Positions 1-10,468 of a stretch of 64,000 bases of DNA are shown here, piece after piece; position 1 is the stretch's first letter, and every line of letters begins with the position of its first letter. The notes beneath the pieces are model-generated. The model saw nothing but the letters and a program-made list of their open reading frames with translations. It did not search any database and was not told where the DNA came from. The DNA comes from Periplaneta americana (lineage: Eukaryota > Arthropoda > Insecta > Blattodea > Blattidae), in contig NC_091124.1 in NCBI RefSeq assembly GCF_040183065.1, positions 65,325,501 to 65,389,500 of the forward strand, written 5' to 3'. The translations under genes were made by a program, and so were the position numbers.

Positions 1-540
1 ATTTATTGCGTTAATTTTGTCGCGGTTGCAGTTTATTTTATGTGCAGACAACTATGAAGTTCATTAAAATAGAAGTAAGTCTCCTTGATTGATGACATTT
101 CAATTTTACTGCTCCCGCAAGTGCGACGTCCCTTATCGTATTAACAGAACCTTATCAGAAGACAAATTAGCCTAGAGTGTTTACGAAACGGTGTAATCAA
201 TCAAGCAAGCAAGACGCAATTACTGTTGCGAGGAATCTGATAGCAAAACACTGAAGAGGCGGTTCGTGTTGAGTTTTTCGTCAGGCTTATGTAGAAGAAA
301 ACATGGCGTCGTCCTGTAAGATTATTATTCGCTCAGGTGTATGTGTGTATGTGCGTGTGTGTCTGACGATAGCTGAGATCGGTATCCATTAATGAATTTT
401 ATCAAAATCTGTTTCACTGACATATATACATAGCAAGGATATTCTTGCTGCACAAGTTCGATATGCTGTAGGTCCATTGAAATTACAATACTGTATGTCC
501 ATTGAAATTGAAAGCTAAGTTCAGAAGAAACTGTCAAATT
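1..540. other. No recognisable feature
   Basis: I see no gene, RNA or clear repeat here apart from a short GT-rich stretch near 336-362. The open frame at 325-537 on the minus strand is short, has no recognisable motif and looks like chance. Confidence 0.4.
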
Positions 541-544
541 TATA

Positions 545-960
545 TAAGATAAAGATAAAGATAAAGATAAAGATAAAGATAAAGATAAAGATAAAGAAAG
601 ATAGCCTATTGTGTCCCACGAAGGGCAAAAGCCTCCTTAAATAAGGGAAAGTTCTATTTGCCTAACGTGATGAGCTAGCTCGCGTTAGACGTGATATTTA
701 AGTTTAGGAACTTGAATTTCTTTAACAATGATTCTCTCACTGCCTTTCACAACTTCCTGTCTAAGCACAAATGTCCCTCGAGTAGTTTCCACTTTCTTCT
801 GTCTCTTGCCTCTCTGGACCATTGTTGACCTGCCTGTTCTTTGAAGAAGTCTGTCCATCTGGGCCGAGGTCTGCCTTGAAGTCTCCTTCCTATACGGGGG
901 TCTCACATCCGGTAAGTATTTTGTTTCTGTGATGCCAAAGTTAAAAGCACAATTTTGCAT
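545..960 (-). mobile_element. 3' end of a decayed LINE with a (TTTATC)n tail
   Basis: On the minus strand, around 960-780, shifted frames give the C-terminal signature of RTE/Jockey-type reverse transcriptase ORFs: an RPP-x-R-x-E/D-DF stretch, then D-FFK-Q and a basic EARDRRKWK-like segment. About 180 bp of UTR-like sequence follows, then about nine GATAAA units at 545-596 (TTTATC when read with the LINE), which fits a short-repeat LINE tail. The coding part has several frameshifts and no 5' portion, so this is a dead, 5'-truncated fragment. The LINE call rests on motif resemblance. The tail microsatellite is seen directly. Confidence 0.45.
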
Positions 961-1128
961 GACTCAGATAAAATACACGGTAGGCTAGTCAAACGGTAAG
1001 ATTTCAAGGCACAGAAAAAGAATGAAAAGTTACTATTACATCAATTTAATGAGTAGAAATGACAAGTACATGGATAACCATTAGGTATGGAACAAGAAAA
1101 AAAATATATATATTGTTTAAAAATTACG

Positions 1129-1524
1129 TCAGTCAAGTCCATTGAAACGCACACATTCTTCGAGTCTGGCCACGAACTGTTTGAAAATCCCTCTTATCAT
1201 ATTGACAGGTATCGCAGCGCCCTTTTCTCGTATACGTTGTTTTAGGGCTGGAATTGTTCTGAGTGGATTGCCCCCAAACACCTTCGTTTTGAGGTGTCCC
1301 CATAGGAAGAAATCACATACGGTTAAATCAGGTGACCTAGGCGGCCAAGCGATATCCCCTTTCCGAGAAATGACGCGGCCCGGGAACAAAGCATTCACAG
1401 CATCCATCGAAATTCTTGCGGTGTGGCTTGTTGCTCCGTCCTGTTGAAACAATGTGTTTTCATTCACTGGAAAATGGGCGTGTTGTGGTATAAAAAAGTT
1501 CTGTATCATTTCAACATATCGCAT
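1129..1524 (-). pseudogene. Tc1/mariner-like transposase, C-terminal half
   Basis: The 131-residue open frame holds the second half of a DDE transposase of the insect type that normally carries an N-terminal DUF4817/HTH region. FQQDGATSHTA (about residues 26-36) contains the second catalytic Asp. WPPRSPDLTVCDFFLWG (about 60-76) contains the third acidic position (D/E) region, followed by the usual LK-x-KVF. Family members are about 330-400 aa, so the N-terminal helix-turn-helix half and first catalytic Asp are missing. Upstream on the minus strand, sequence to about 1838 ends in GGCTCACCTTGTATA, which resembles a mariner-type terminus beside TA. No matching left terminus was found. It is non-functional as it stands. 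Confidence 0.75.
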
Positions 1525-1838
1525 GTCACTGCATGTCCGGCCTCATTCTCGTTATGAAGAAAATATGCTTTTAGTGCGTAGCCGCGCTGTTCCCCGGTCC
1601 AACGCTCCATTGAAATCAATTAATTGCAGTTTGCAGTAACCATGAGTACCAATTAACAAAACATGGTAGAGACAAACAACTTGGTTACTAGGGAACGCGG
1701 AGATGGTGACGTCACCGTCTATTGAGTCGTAAATTGTAAAGTAAATAGGTAGAGAAGAGACGGTTATATTCACTCTCACCCACTCCATATGAACAGTATA
1801 CTCCCATCAAATCTTTACGTTTGACTGGCTCACCTTGT
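1525..1838 (-). mobile_element. Probable 5' flank and terminus of the mariner-like relic
   Basis: Sequence between the transposase fragment and 1838 has no open frame that continues the transposase. Its outer edge (1825-1838) resembles the TACAAGGTGAGCC-type termini of insect Tc1/mariner elements. This suggests an internally deleted copy spanning roughly 1129-1838. The boundary is inferred, because no opposite terminal inverted repeat could be paired. Confidence 0.35.
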
Positions 1839-1966
1839 ATATGAAATTTTGACGGACACCATGACATGTCCAGGGAAAACTCTATGCCTACACAAAAATT
1901 ATATCTGTTCAATTCCCCGTCAGAAAAGAATGTTTAAAGTGTATTTATTTGACATAAGTGACCGTG

Positions 1967-1968
<2 letters not shown>

Positions 1969-2010
<42 letters not shown>

Positions 2011-2022
2011 ATTATTATTATT
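1969..2022. repeat. (ATT)n microsatellite
   Basis: About 17 near-perfect ATT units. The poly-Ile and poly-isoleucine-like frames on both strands are artefacts of this repeat. The surrounding sequence from 1839 to 2613 shows nothing else I can name. Confidence 0.9.
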
Positions 2023-2617
2023 TTATTGATTTGTAATACACTCTCGTTGATGTAGCCTTCACTTAACTTCAACAATCTTCTATAAAAGAAAACAGAAATT
2101 AAAGTCAAACAGAGAGAAAGACGTAAAAGTTGCAATACAAAAACTTCACTACACTGAAAACTATTCTATGCAACTCACAAGAGGTGGGGATTGTCTAAAG
2201 AAGATAGAAGCAAGTGCTCTTCGAACAGTACTTTTTCGTCCAATCGAAGAAGTAATCATCGAGTGGCAAATATTGCTTAAAAGTAAGCGTAAGTGTATCA
2301 TGTTGCTAAGTGTGTATTAAAGGACAAACACTATGAGAGTCTAACGTCATCAGTTAAAAAAGTACAGTGCTGTTTCATTGAAATTGAAACATATGAGTCT
2401 TACAAGTTTCTTTCTGAATAGTTCAATGCACAATGTTGTATATTCCGGAAAGTTTATATCTTGAGCCCTACGGTGCTTTTTTTTTTTATTTAAAGCAAAA
2501 ATGCTTTGAAAACTTGTGTGAACAATGCAAATTTTGCTGAAAGATAAACAAGCATTTATAAGAGAAAAACACAGAAAATTAAGTAAAAACAATTTTAGAT
2601 ATTAGCGTTTTATTTAA

Positions 2618-2856
2618 CCTCCTGAGTCCTGAGACATTTGTTGTTTTATTTTTAAAGTTCAATAATATTGAATAATATATATTATAATCCTACACTGACA
2701 TGAGGAAAAATGCTGAAAAATTTCTGCAAGTTACAGTTAGAGGACAAATGTAGGTATATTATACTATACTTCGGGTTTCTGTACATACATCTTATATCAT
2801 AATCATGTATGAAGTATAGTAGTCTATAGTATACTATACTCTCAGGTCTCAGGAGG
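2618..2856. mobile_element. TTAA-flanked MITE (piggyBac-like)
   Basis: A 239-bp element with 17-bp terminal inverted repeats that differ at one position: CCTCCTGAGTCCTGAGA on the left, and CCTCCTGAGACCTGAGA when the right end is read on the opposite strand. It is bracketed by TTAA at 2614-2617 and 2857-2860. TTAA duplication is the hallmark of piggyBac (also Kolobok) elements. There is no coding capacity. The interior has short AT-rich inverted segments around 2755-2835 (TATACTATAC variants). Confidence 0.7.
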
Positions 2857-3049
2857 TTAACGACATTTTGCAATGCAGAGGTTATTCAGAGTCTAAATTC
2901 AACACGGACTTTGAACCTCTATTAGAAGAAGAGAATCCCTCCTGGAGGAATAAGTAGCTTGTCACTTTAATGGTGGATACTTGACTATTCCTGATTCACT
3001 CAATCGTAGCTTGGGAATTGAGAGTCACATAAAAATGCAATTAACTCGT

Positions 3050-3465
3050 TCTCAGAATCTTCCTCTTGTTTTTTCCTACTCTTTCCCTTGCTCTACTAAT
3101 CTTCCCCTTATTTGCCTAGTCTTCCTCTTACTCCCCTAGTCTTCCCCTTATTCTCCTAGTCTTCGTCTCGTTCTCTTTGTTTTCTTCGTCTTCCCCTTGT
3201 TCTCTTGCCATTCTCCTTGTTTTTCCTGAATTCTCATTATTTAATTTTACTCCCTTGTTCTCCTTGTGTTCGCTTACTCGATTTGTTTTGCCCTTGTGTT
3301 ATCCTTTTCTCATGTATTCCTCTTGTCCTCCTTGTCTTCGCTTTGTTCTGCTTATATTCCTCTCGTTCTACTTGCATTCCCTTCCTTCTCCTTACATTCC
3401 CCTCGTTCTTCCATTGTTCTCCTTGCGTTTCCCTTGTATTTTTGTATTCCCCTTATTCTTGTCAT
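3050..3465. repeat. Degenerate CT-rich tandem repeat
   Basis: About 415 bp of loosely tandem pyrimidine-rich units of about 15-18 bp, built around CTTCCCCTTGTTCTC-type words, with strong strand asymmetry. The three overlapping plus-strand frames here (Ser/Phe/Leu-rich) come from the repeat and are not credited as genes. Confidence 0.7.
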
Positions 3466-3622
3466 TAAAAACAAATTGGTATTAAAGATTAAATATAATA
3501 CATGATAAATTGTTTATTTAATACCGTTTTCATGTGCTGGGGATTTTCACAGCTAATGACGTGATAATACGGTGATAATGGATAAATGGAAGAATAAAAA
3601 TGGCGGGCGAAACTGTTGTACT

Positions 3623-3850
3623 AAAAGTTATGGCTTATTTAACGACGCTCGCAACTGCAGAGATTATATCAGCATCGCCGGATGTGCCGGAATTTTGTCC
3701 CGCAGGAGTTCTTTTACATGTCAGTAAATCTACTGACATGAGCCTGTCGCATTTAAGCACACTTAAATGCCATCGACCTGGCCCGGGATCGAACCCGCAA
3801 TCTTGGGCATAGAAGGCCAGCACTATACCAACTCGCCAACCAGGTCGACT
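3623..3850 (-). mobile_element. SINE-C (tRNA-derived), complete, 12-bp target duplication
   Basis: On the minus strand the head starts at about 3846 with a tRNA-like region. An A-box-like GGCGAGTTGGTATAGTGCT is followed by a B-box GGTTCGATCCC. The body then ends in GCGTCGTTAAATAAGCC. The target duplication AACTGTTGTACT is perfect at 3611-3622 and 3851-3862, which defines the insertion to the base. Transcription would be by RNA polymerase III from the internal boxes. The body contains a short hairpin, CAGTAGATTTACTG. A second copy, itself interrupted, lies at 32025-32418. Confidence 0.85.
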
Positions 3851-3862
3851 AACTGTTGTACT

Positions 3863-4560
3863 CGAAAAAAACTGTTCTACAGAACATTTTTCAAAACAAA
3901 TATATACTCCGATTTAAAATCAAGATACCTTTATCGCAAAGCTGCGTCCGACTAAATTGTAGTTGAGCCTGCAAATATTGAAAAAAAAAATGCTGAAAAT
4001 CGAATTCTGGTCTCTTTTCCTGAACAATAGAGAGAAAAGATATGATCAGTAGGTTTCTTTTGAAGTTAGTTTGGAAGAAATTGTGATTTTCCTAAATTTT
4101 TAGCTTCATTCAGTCGAGAAGGTTTCCCCACGTGGAAAGATATTTTCTTATGGTTTGCATATACTGGATTGGGTCTTGGACGACGACGATATTTACAGAA
4201 CTGATTTTATGACTAGAGTGTTCAATGTCGGAGTTGTGTTTGTTATCTTGATTCAAACTCGCTGTCCACGTGCTCGCGCGATTCTGCAAATTGAAGTGTA
4301 TTTACACGCTAACACGTTCTGGCGTCTTTTACGACGAGACGCCGGCGATAAAAATCCTCTCTGTTGGGAGAGTTAATTTCGTTATATCGATTTGCTTAAC
4401 GATGCTTTTAACAATGCAGGTTCAAGCAATAACCTGAGCCGTGCTCTGGCTTTACAACAGAACGGCTCATTCCTACATTCTAGCTGAAACTTCAGTTGTT
4501 TTCCTCAGTCTTCCTACACAAATGACAGAATGATTTATAATGTATGTATATATATGTGTG
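3863..4560. other. No recognisable feature
   Basis: No gene or family recognised. Around 4230-4380 the sequence is less AT-rich (GACGAGACGCCGGCG), but it has no coding or RNA signature I can name. Confidence 0.35.
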
Positions 4561-4564
4561 TGTA

Positions 4565-4615
4565 AGCTACCTTGGTATTACAGCTGGTAGAGCGCTTGCT
4601 TACAACGACCAAGAC
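4565..4615 (+). other. tRNA-like SINE head remnant
   Basis: CAGCTGGTAGAGCGCTTGC at about 4579-4598 is a good tRNA A-box region. It is followed by a degraded anticodon-arm-like segment ending CCAAGACC, and no B-box survives. It most likely represents a decayed tRNA-derived SINE and not a tRNA gene. Confidence 0.4.
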
Positions 4616-4767
4616 CTGAATTAAAGTACCTACGAAGGCACAGTTGCATCTGTGGTGGAGAAAGCTCAAGATTGCGAGGGCTTTTCTTGAAGCTCTCTCA
4701 TTGGGTGTATATCAGTTGCATGCGAAGGTATTAAAATTCATTAATTGCGCGCAAATCCCTTGAAAGT

Positions 4768-6705
4768 AAGCACATCAGTTCAGCGCGGACACTCTAGTGT
4801 AAATACTTCTGTTGCGAACGGACCTTCCAAATTAACACATCAGTTTCAAGAGGACCCTCTTGTTGTGAACACATTAGTTGCTTGGACCCTCTAGCTGTAA
4901 ACACATCAATTGCACGGACCCTCTAGTTGTAAACACATCAGTTGCACGGACCCTCTAATTGTTAACACATTAGTTGCTTGGACCTTCTAGCTATAAACAC
5001 ATCAGTTGCACGGACCCTCTAATTTTAAACACATCAGTTGCACGGACCCTCTAATTGTAAACACATCAGTTGCACAGACCCTCTAATTGTAAACACATCA
5101 GTTGCACAGACCCTCTAATTGTAAACACATCAGTTACACGGACCCTCTAATTGTAAACACATCAGTTGCACAGACCCTCTAATTGTAAACACATCAGTTA
5201 CACGGACTCTCTAATTGTAAACACATCAGTTCTGTGGACCCTCTAATTGTAAACACATCAATTACACGGACCCTCTAATTGTAAACACATCAGTTGCAGA
5301 GACCCTCTAATTGTAAACACATCAGTTGCACGGACCCTCTAGTTGTGAACATATCAGTTGCACGGATCCTCTAATTGTAAACACATCAGTTGCACGGGCA
5401 CTCTAGTTGTAAACACATCAGTTGCACGGACACACTAATTATAAAACATCAGTTGCACGGACCCTTTAATTGTAAACGCATCAGTTGCACGGACCTTCTA
5501 GTTGTAAACACATCAGTTGCACGGACCTTCTAGTTGTAAACACATCAGTTGCACGAATACTCTAGTTGTGAACACATGAGTTGCACGGATCCTCTAATTG
5601 TAAACACATCAGTTGCACGGACCCTCTAGTTGTAAACACATCAGTTTCACGGACCCTATACTTGTAAACACATCAGTTGCACGGACCCTCAGTTGTAAAG
5701 ACATCAGTTGCACGGACCCTATACTTGTAAACACATCATTTGCACGGACCCTCTAGTTGTAAACACATCAGTTGCACGGGCACTCTAGTTGTAAACACAT
5801 CAGTTGCACGGACACACTAATTATAAAACATCAGTTGCACGGACCCTTTAATTGTAAACGCATCAGTTGCACGAACCCTCTAGTTGTAAACACATCAGTT
5901 GCACGGACCCTCTAGTTGTAAACACATCAGTTGCACGGATCCTCTAGTTGTGAACACATCAGTTGCACGGTTCCTCTAATTGTAAACACATCAGTTGCAC
6001 GGACCCTCTAGTTGTAAACACATCAGTTTCACGGACCCTATACTTGTAAACACATCAGTTGCACGAATACTCTAGTTGTGAACACATGAGTTGCACGGAT
6101 CCTCTAATTGTAAACACATCAGTTGCACGGACCCTCTAGTTGTAAACACATCAGTTTCACGGACCCTATACTTGTAAACACATCAGTTGCACGGACCCTC
6201 AGTTGTAAAGACATCAGTTGCACGGACCCTATACTTGTAAACACATCATTTGCACGGACCCTCTAGTTGTAAACACATCAGTTGCACGGACACACTAATT
6301 ATAAAACATCAGTTGCACGGACCCTTTAATTGTAAACGCATCAGTTGCACGAACCCTCTAGTTGTAAACACATCAGTTGCACGGACCCTCTAGTTGTAAA
6401 CACATCAGTTGCACGGATCCTCTAGTTGTGAACACATCAGTTGCACGGTTCCTCTAATTGTAAACACATCAGTTGCACGGACCCTCTAGTTGTAAACACA
6501 TCAGTTTCACGGACCCTATACTTGTAAACACATCAGTTGCACGGACCCTCTAGTTGTAAACACATCAGTTGCACGGACCCTATACTTGTAAACACATCAG
6601 TTGCACGGACCCTCTAGTTGTAAACACAACAATTGCACGCAGGGTCTCTTATTGTAAACACTTTAGATACACGGATTCTCTAGTTGTAAACACATCAGTG
6701 CCCTA
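4768..6705. repeat. 32-bp minisatellite, about 60 copies
   Basis: Tandem units of 32 bp, roughly GTAAACACATCAGTTG followed by CACGGACCCTCTAATT or CTAGTT variants. The early units (4768-5000) are the most diverged. Higher-order duplication is visible from shared variants. The variant CACACTAATTATAAAACATC occurs at 5431, 5813 and 6291, and GCACGAATACTCTAG occurs at 5551 and 6061. The spacings of 382, 478 and 510 bp are each 2 bp short of 12, 15 and 16 units. There is no long open frame. It is non-coding satellite DNA. Confidence 0.93.
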
Positions 6706-7290
6706 ATGTGGCAAGGGTGCACAATACTTGTCTTTCGTCACTTGTTCTAAGAGTGGAAACTCCTAGTGTGTAATTTGACCGAAATGGGTTTTAATGCTTA
6801 ATTAGAACACATTTTAAGCAAGAAGGGGCAAATTTTTATACTAATAAATGGTCACAAATTCCTAAAAGATCGAGAAATACAACTAGGAGTGACACGGAGG
6901 TGCACTGTTAAAATCATGTATGACAAGACTATACCTAAATGCAACAGCAACGCTAATCCTATATGAATTAATCATAATTATAATGTAAGTGCTAACTTTA
7001 CCAGACAAATTGTCTCTTACAGTGTGCAACGGAAATCAATTAGTTATTTGACTGAAATGTCCATACAACTTATTCATTCTGAAGTTTCAAACTCGGGAGC
7101 TGAAATGATTGTATGACTAGATATTTCTAGATACCCTTTAAATATGTGTTTTGCGACTGAGATCAATATGCGATATCTTTGTGAACATTATAACATTTTC
7201 ACAGATAGAACGTTTTATTTTTGTTTCAGTTTTTTCTCCAGTCTTTCACTATTCATGTAGAAAGAAACAATCAGTATGGTCCTTTAGTAT
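6706..7290. other. No recognisable feature
   Basis: AT-rich sequence after the minisatellite. No gene or element ends were recognised. It may contain the eroded upstream part of the MULE fragment that follows. Confidence 0.3.
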
Positions 7291-7294
7291 CGTA

Positions 7295-7640
7295 TCTGTA
7301 GACAGACAAAACAACAAACAAAAAAACACGTACGAGAATTTATTTGGTGAATTAATCAGAATTAGTGACAATATGAATAGCAAATTCCAACCGATATTTA
7401 ATGTAGCGGATTTCGAAATAGCCATTCAAAGCCATGAATAATGTGTGGCGCTCCTCATCAATCGTAGGATGCGAATTTCACCAACTCAGCTTGGTGGAGG
7501 AAAATTCAGACTTTGAGTCCCCGTATACGGAAACGCAGAAATTGAAAAATGGCACCACTGGGTATTTGATTTATCACTTCTCTATCATGGAGAATTTGGA
7601 AACATTTTTGTTGAAAATTTGGTTAATATATAAAGTATCG
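7295..7640 (+). pseudogene. MULE transposase core fragment
   Basis: Two overlapping frames together reproduce the core of a Mutator-like (MULE, FLYWCH-associated) transposase. Frame 1 gives YENLFGELIRI, then FNVADFEIAI with a catalytic-type Asp. After a frameshift near 7434-7441, frame 2 gives NNVWRSSSIVGCEFH, matching the family's C-x-F-H block, and then a degraded W-K segment. Intact MULE transposases are about 400-700 aa, so only about 115 residues remain. No terminal inverted repeats could be assigned. The call rests on the order and spacing of the DFE-x-A and GC-x-FH blocks. Confidence 0.6.
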
Positions 7641-7937
7641 ATAAAAATCTAACAAACTTTACTAATGTTTTAGTACGAACCTTTATAGAATATGTTTCAT
7701 TATTTCCTTCCGAAAATTTGAGCTTGAAATATAACTACATCTGAAAGAAAGAATGCATGCGAAGCATTTAATGAAAGTTTTTGCCTTATTTTTAAAGTGC
7801 ACATATTTAGAGTCTGTTAACGTTTTAACTCAAACACAAACCAGTGTATGTATGTATTAAAATGAATATCAGATATAATGTTCCTAAGGTCAATACTGCA
7901 TATATCAATGCAAACATATCAAAGAGTTAATTTCTCA

Positions 7938-7939
<2 letters not shown>

Positions 7940-7969
<30 letters not shown>
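7940..7969. repeat. (GT)n microsatellite
   Basis: About 15 TG dinucleotides. The flanking sequence 7650-8380 holds nothing else that I recognise. Confidence 0.9.
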
Positions 7970-7971
<2 letters not shown>

Positions 7972-8402
7972 AGTGTCTACACGTTTGGCAAAGAATCCAT
8001 TTATCTTCTTGCACTCCAACACTTTTGCACCAAGGTATAAACACGGAATGTTGGTAGACTAAATTTCTTCAAGAGCAATTGTTATGATAACAAACAATAA
8101 CACATGCTAACATTAGTGACATTCTTCATGTCAGAGACAGAAATATTAAAAATATATAACATTTCTTAACAAGAACTTCAAACAGCTTGAGTACCAATTT
8201 ATTTCAGCCAGTATTTCAAAGACCTTTACGAGTAGGTCTTCCAAGTCATTGATACGAGCATGATAGCAGCATTTTTAAACATTCTTGTCGATAGGACAAT
8301 GCTGCACGGAGAGTCCTAGGCCTATTTAAAATGGGGAGGGAAATAGTGCCGCACAAAACTGATGTAGTCTATACCCAAACTTGACCGTCGTCATGCGCAA
8401 TT

Positions 8403-8870
8403 GATATAAGTAATTGATTAACTAGCGGACTTACTCGTGTTAATTATGTAAGTTTGTGCGGCTTACAACTGTTTCGATGCTTCATCACACCATCCTCAGA
8501 GTCTACTAGATCTCGGCGTCATCTCGAACTTCTCTGCCTGTTATGTGGGTGCGTTTGATTGTTGAACGGTGTTGAAAAGTGGAGTCAAATAGTGTGTGTG
8601 TACTGAAATTGATCTGTGTGTTGAGAATTTGATCCGGATGTGTTTTAGTGTGTTTGTATATTTCGTATTGTTCTAGTGTGTTGAGTTTTTGGTTCTAGGC
8701 AGAGAAGTTCGAGATGACGCCGAGATCTAGTAGGCTCTGAGGATGGTGTGATGAAGCACCGAAACAGCTGTAAGCCGCACAAACTTACATAATTAACACG
8801 AGTAAGTCCGCTAGTTAATCAATTACTTATATTCAAGTGTTAAAAGTAATGTACGCAAGATTCAAAATGC
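8403..8870. mobile_element. Penelope-like fold-back element with hammerhead-type arms
   Basis: Two long inverted arms, about 8410-8539 and 8696-8830, flank a GT-rich spacer of about 155 bp. Each arm carries the words CTCGTGTTAATTATGTAAG and GCGGCTTAC, or their complements. After the right arm the sequence TTATATTCAAGTGTTAAAA continues to about 8870 and is shared with the relative at 36535-36781. Inverted terminal-repeat copies that contain hammerhead ribozymes are typical of Penelope-like retroelements. No reverse transcriptase or GIY-YIG coding survives, so this is a non-autonomous or terminal-repeat-only copy. The arms and the homology are seen directly. The Penelope assignment is inferred. 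Confidence 0.6.
8733..8776 (+). ncRNA. Hammerhead ribozyme-like motif
   Basis: Stem I pairs GGCT (8733-8736) with AGCC (8773-8776). The core CTGAGGA (8737-8743) matches CUGANGA. One extra T follows. Stem II is GGTG (8745-8748) with CACC (8757-8760) closing an 8-base loop. GAA starts at 8761. The self-complementary ACAGCTGT at 8764-8771 forms a short stem III, then A at 8772 is in the cleavage-site position. The unpaired T after the core departs from the textbook motif, so activity is uncertain. The opposite arm (8460-8503, minus) has a degraded version. Confidence 0.5.
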
Positions 8871-9054
8871 AATTGATATTTTATTTCAGGTAAATGTTTA
8901 TCTTGAGCACAACTGACCCTTTATATTCCAAACTCCCCTCCCATAATCCCATTTCACTCCACAAGCAATCTCCACAGTTCCCTTCCATCATCATCTTTGT
9001 TTAAAAAAACAGAACACCTACAGTAACCTACTTGTGTTTGTTCGGTATCTATTT

Positions 9055-9325
9055 AGACGCCAAGGAGGAGCATGGAGGCTTAACGGGTATGAAAGGAGAG
9101 CCCCGGCTTTCATGACCTAGGAAATGGAATGAAGTGGTGTTGTTATCACCACTCTCTGCGCCTTTTACCACGGAAAAGAATCGATACTGTATCTTACAGC
9201 AAGTTGAGTGAACCCTGGAACTGTTCTGGAAGTCTGACAACGCCAAAAATCCACCACACAGGATCATTCAGTTCGTAGTCAGTTCCTGTACCAACTGAGC
9301 TATCGGTCGTCACTGCTACATATTT
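9055..9325 (-). mobile_element. tRNA-derived SINE-like element (family D)
   Basis: Read on the minus strand, 9315-9270 gives GACCGATAGCTCAGTTGGTA, a near-perfect tRNA A-box region. About 230 bp of unique body follows to about 9055. No good B-box is visible and the 3' tail does not match families A-C. The two frames on this stretch are not credited as genes. Confidence 0.45.
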
Positions 9326-9905
9326 TCCTAGAAAATGTATCAAAGTAAATGGAATGTGTAATAGTTGAAAACTCTTCACCACTGGTAACATGGGTGAATA
9401 TTACGACGGAATAATATATGCCATACAGTTTCTCAAAGTTTTTTGTTCGTTGTGATGAAGCAGACCTTGTTCAATATCTGCAGAGCAGCTTTATGGAGTT
9501 AATATTTAGACAGAGATTGCATTCATGCAATACCACCGCCAGCGTATGAAAGACACTTCCATGAATATCCCACATACAAGCTCTCTTGTGCAATATTCAA
9601 ACTTGCATGCCATCGTAAACTTTGGAGGAAAGAATCTACTGATAGTACTTAAAAATCTGAGCTCCAAATCTCAATTTATGTTCACTGCTGTAATTGCAGT
9701 CGCAATTCTAAGTTCATAAGATCCAGAGTTAGATGGAAAAGCTTTGGTTTAACGCTGCAGACACGAACAAAGCTTGCATTCATACCATTTCCATTTTACG
9801 CTCATACACGCCTGCAGACTCGTACTTACGAAAATGGTCCTTTGAACTAGATTCCCTTCCCGATACACCCAAACCAAACAACTTTAACGACGCAGTTTGC
9901 GTAAA

Positions 9906-9907
<2 letters not shown>

Positions 9908-9966
<59 letters not shown>
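9908..9966. repeat. (TA)n microsatellite
   Basis: About 29 uninterrupted TA units, which explain the Ile/Tyr repeat frame reading through it. The flanking 9330-9907 and 9967-10468 show no feature I can name. Confidence 0.95.
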
Positions 9967-9970
<4 letters not shown>

Positions 9971-10468
9971 GCATAATTGTGTTTCATTTCTCTCGTATGA
10001 ACCTTCAAAATTTTAAACAGAATATAAAATATTGTTTACAAATCCATGTTCATACCGGTAGCAGTCATGCCCTTTAGGAAGTACTTCATGGGTTAAGGAA
10101 AATGAGTTCCTTTAGTTATACGAGAAGCAGGGAAAATTACACTATATTTCAATGTAAAATATAACTGCAAAAAAGCGCCATTGTCACGTTTTCTTTACCA
10201 TAACATTCATACTGATTAACCAAAACAAGCAATGAAGAGCATCATTTGCTACAAACTTCCTTCACCTAATTTAAATTATGACGACATTATTTGCTCCACT
10301 TAGACCCGATGTACGCTTATCATTTGTAAACTTATCTTGAAGTCAGGAAATGAATAATACGGTGTGTGTTTCGTTGGTTCCCCGGCTTTGTTATATCTGT
10401 GAAGTCCTCCTTTAAATTTTCATTACGCATTCATGGTTTAATCACTTCTAATTACCCAAACAAGTATG

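Noticed and set aside
3177-3505. Membrane-protein-like frames rich in Phe, Leu and Ser
   Set aside because: Three overlapping frames in one pyrimidine-rich tandem repeat. Hydrophobicity is a consequence of CT-rich codons.
4565-4615. Functional tRNA gene
   Set aside because: Only the A-box side is tRNA-like. The B-box and acceptor pairing are absent.
4768-6705. CRISPR array (regular 32-bp units)
   Set aside because: The units are directly tandem, with no unique spacers between constant repeats, and the context is eukaryotic.
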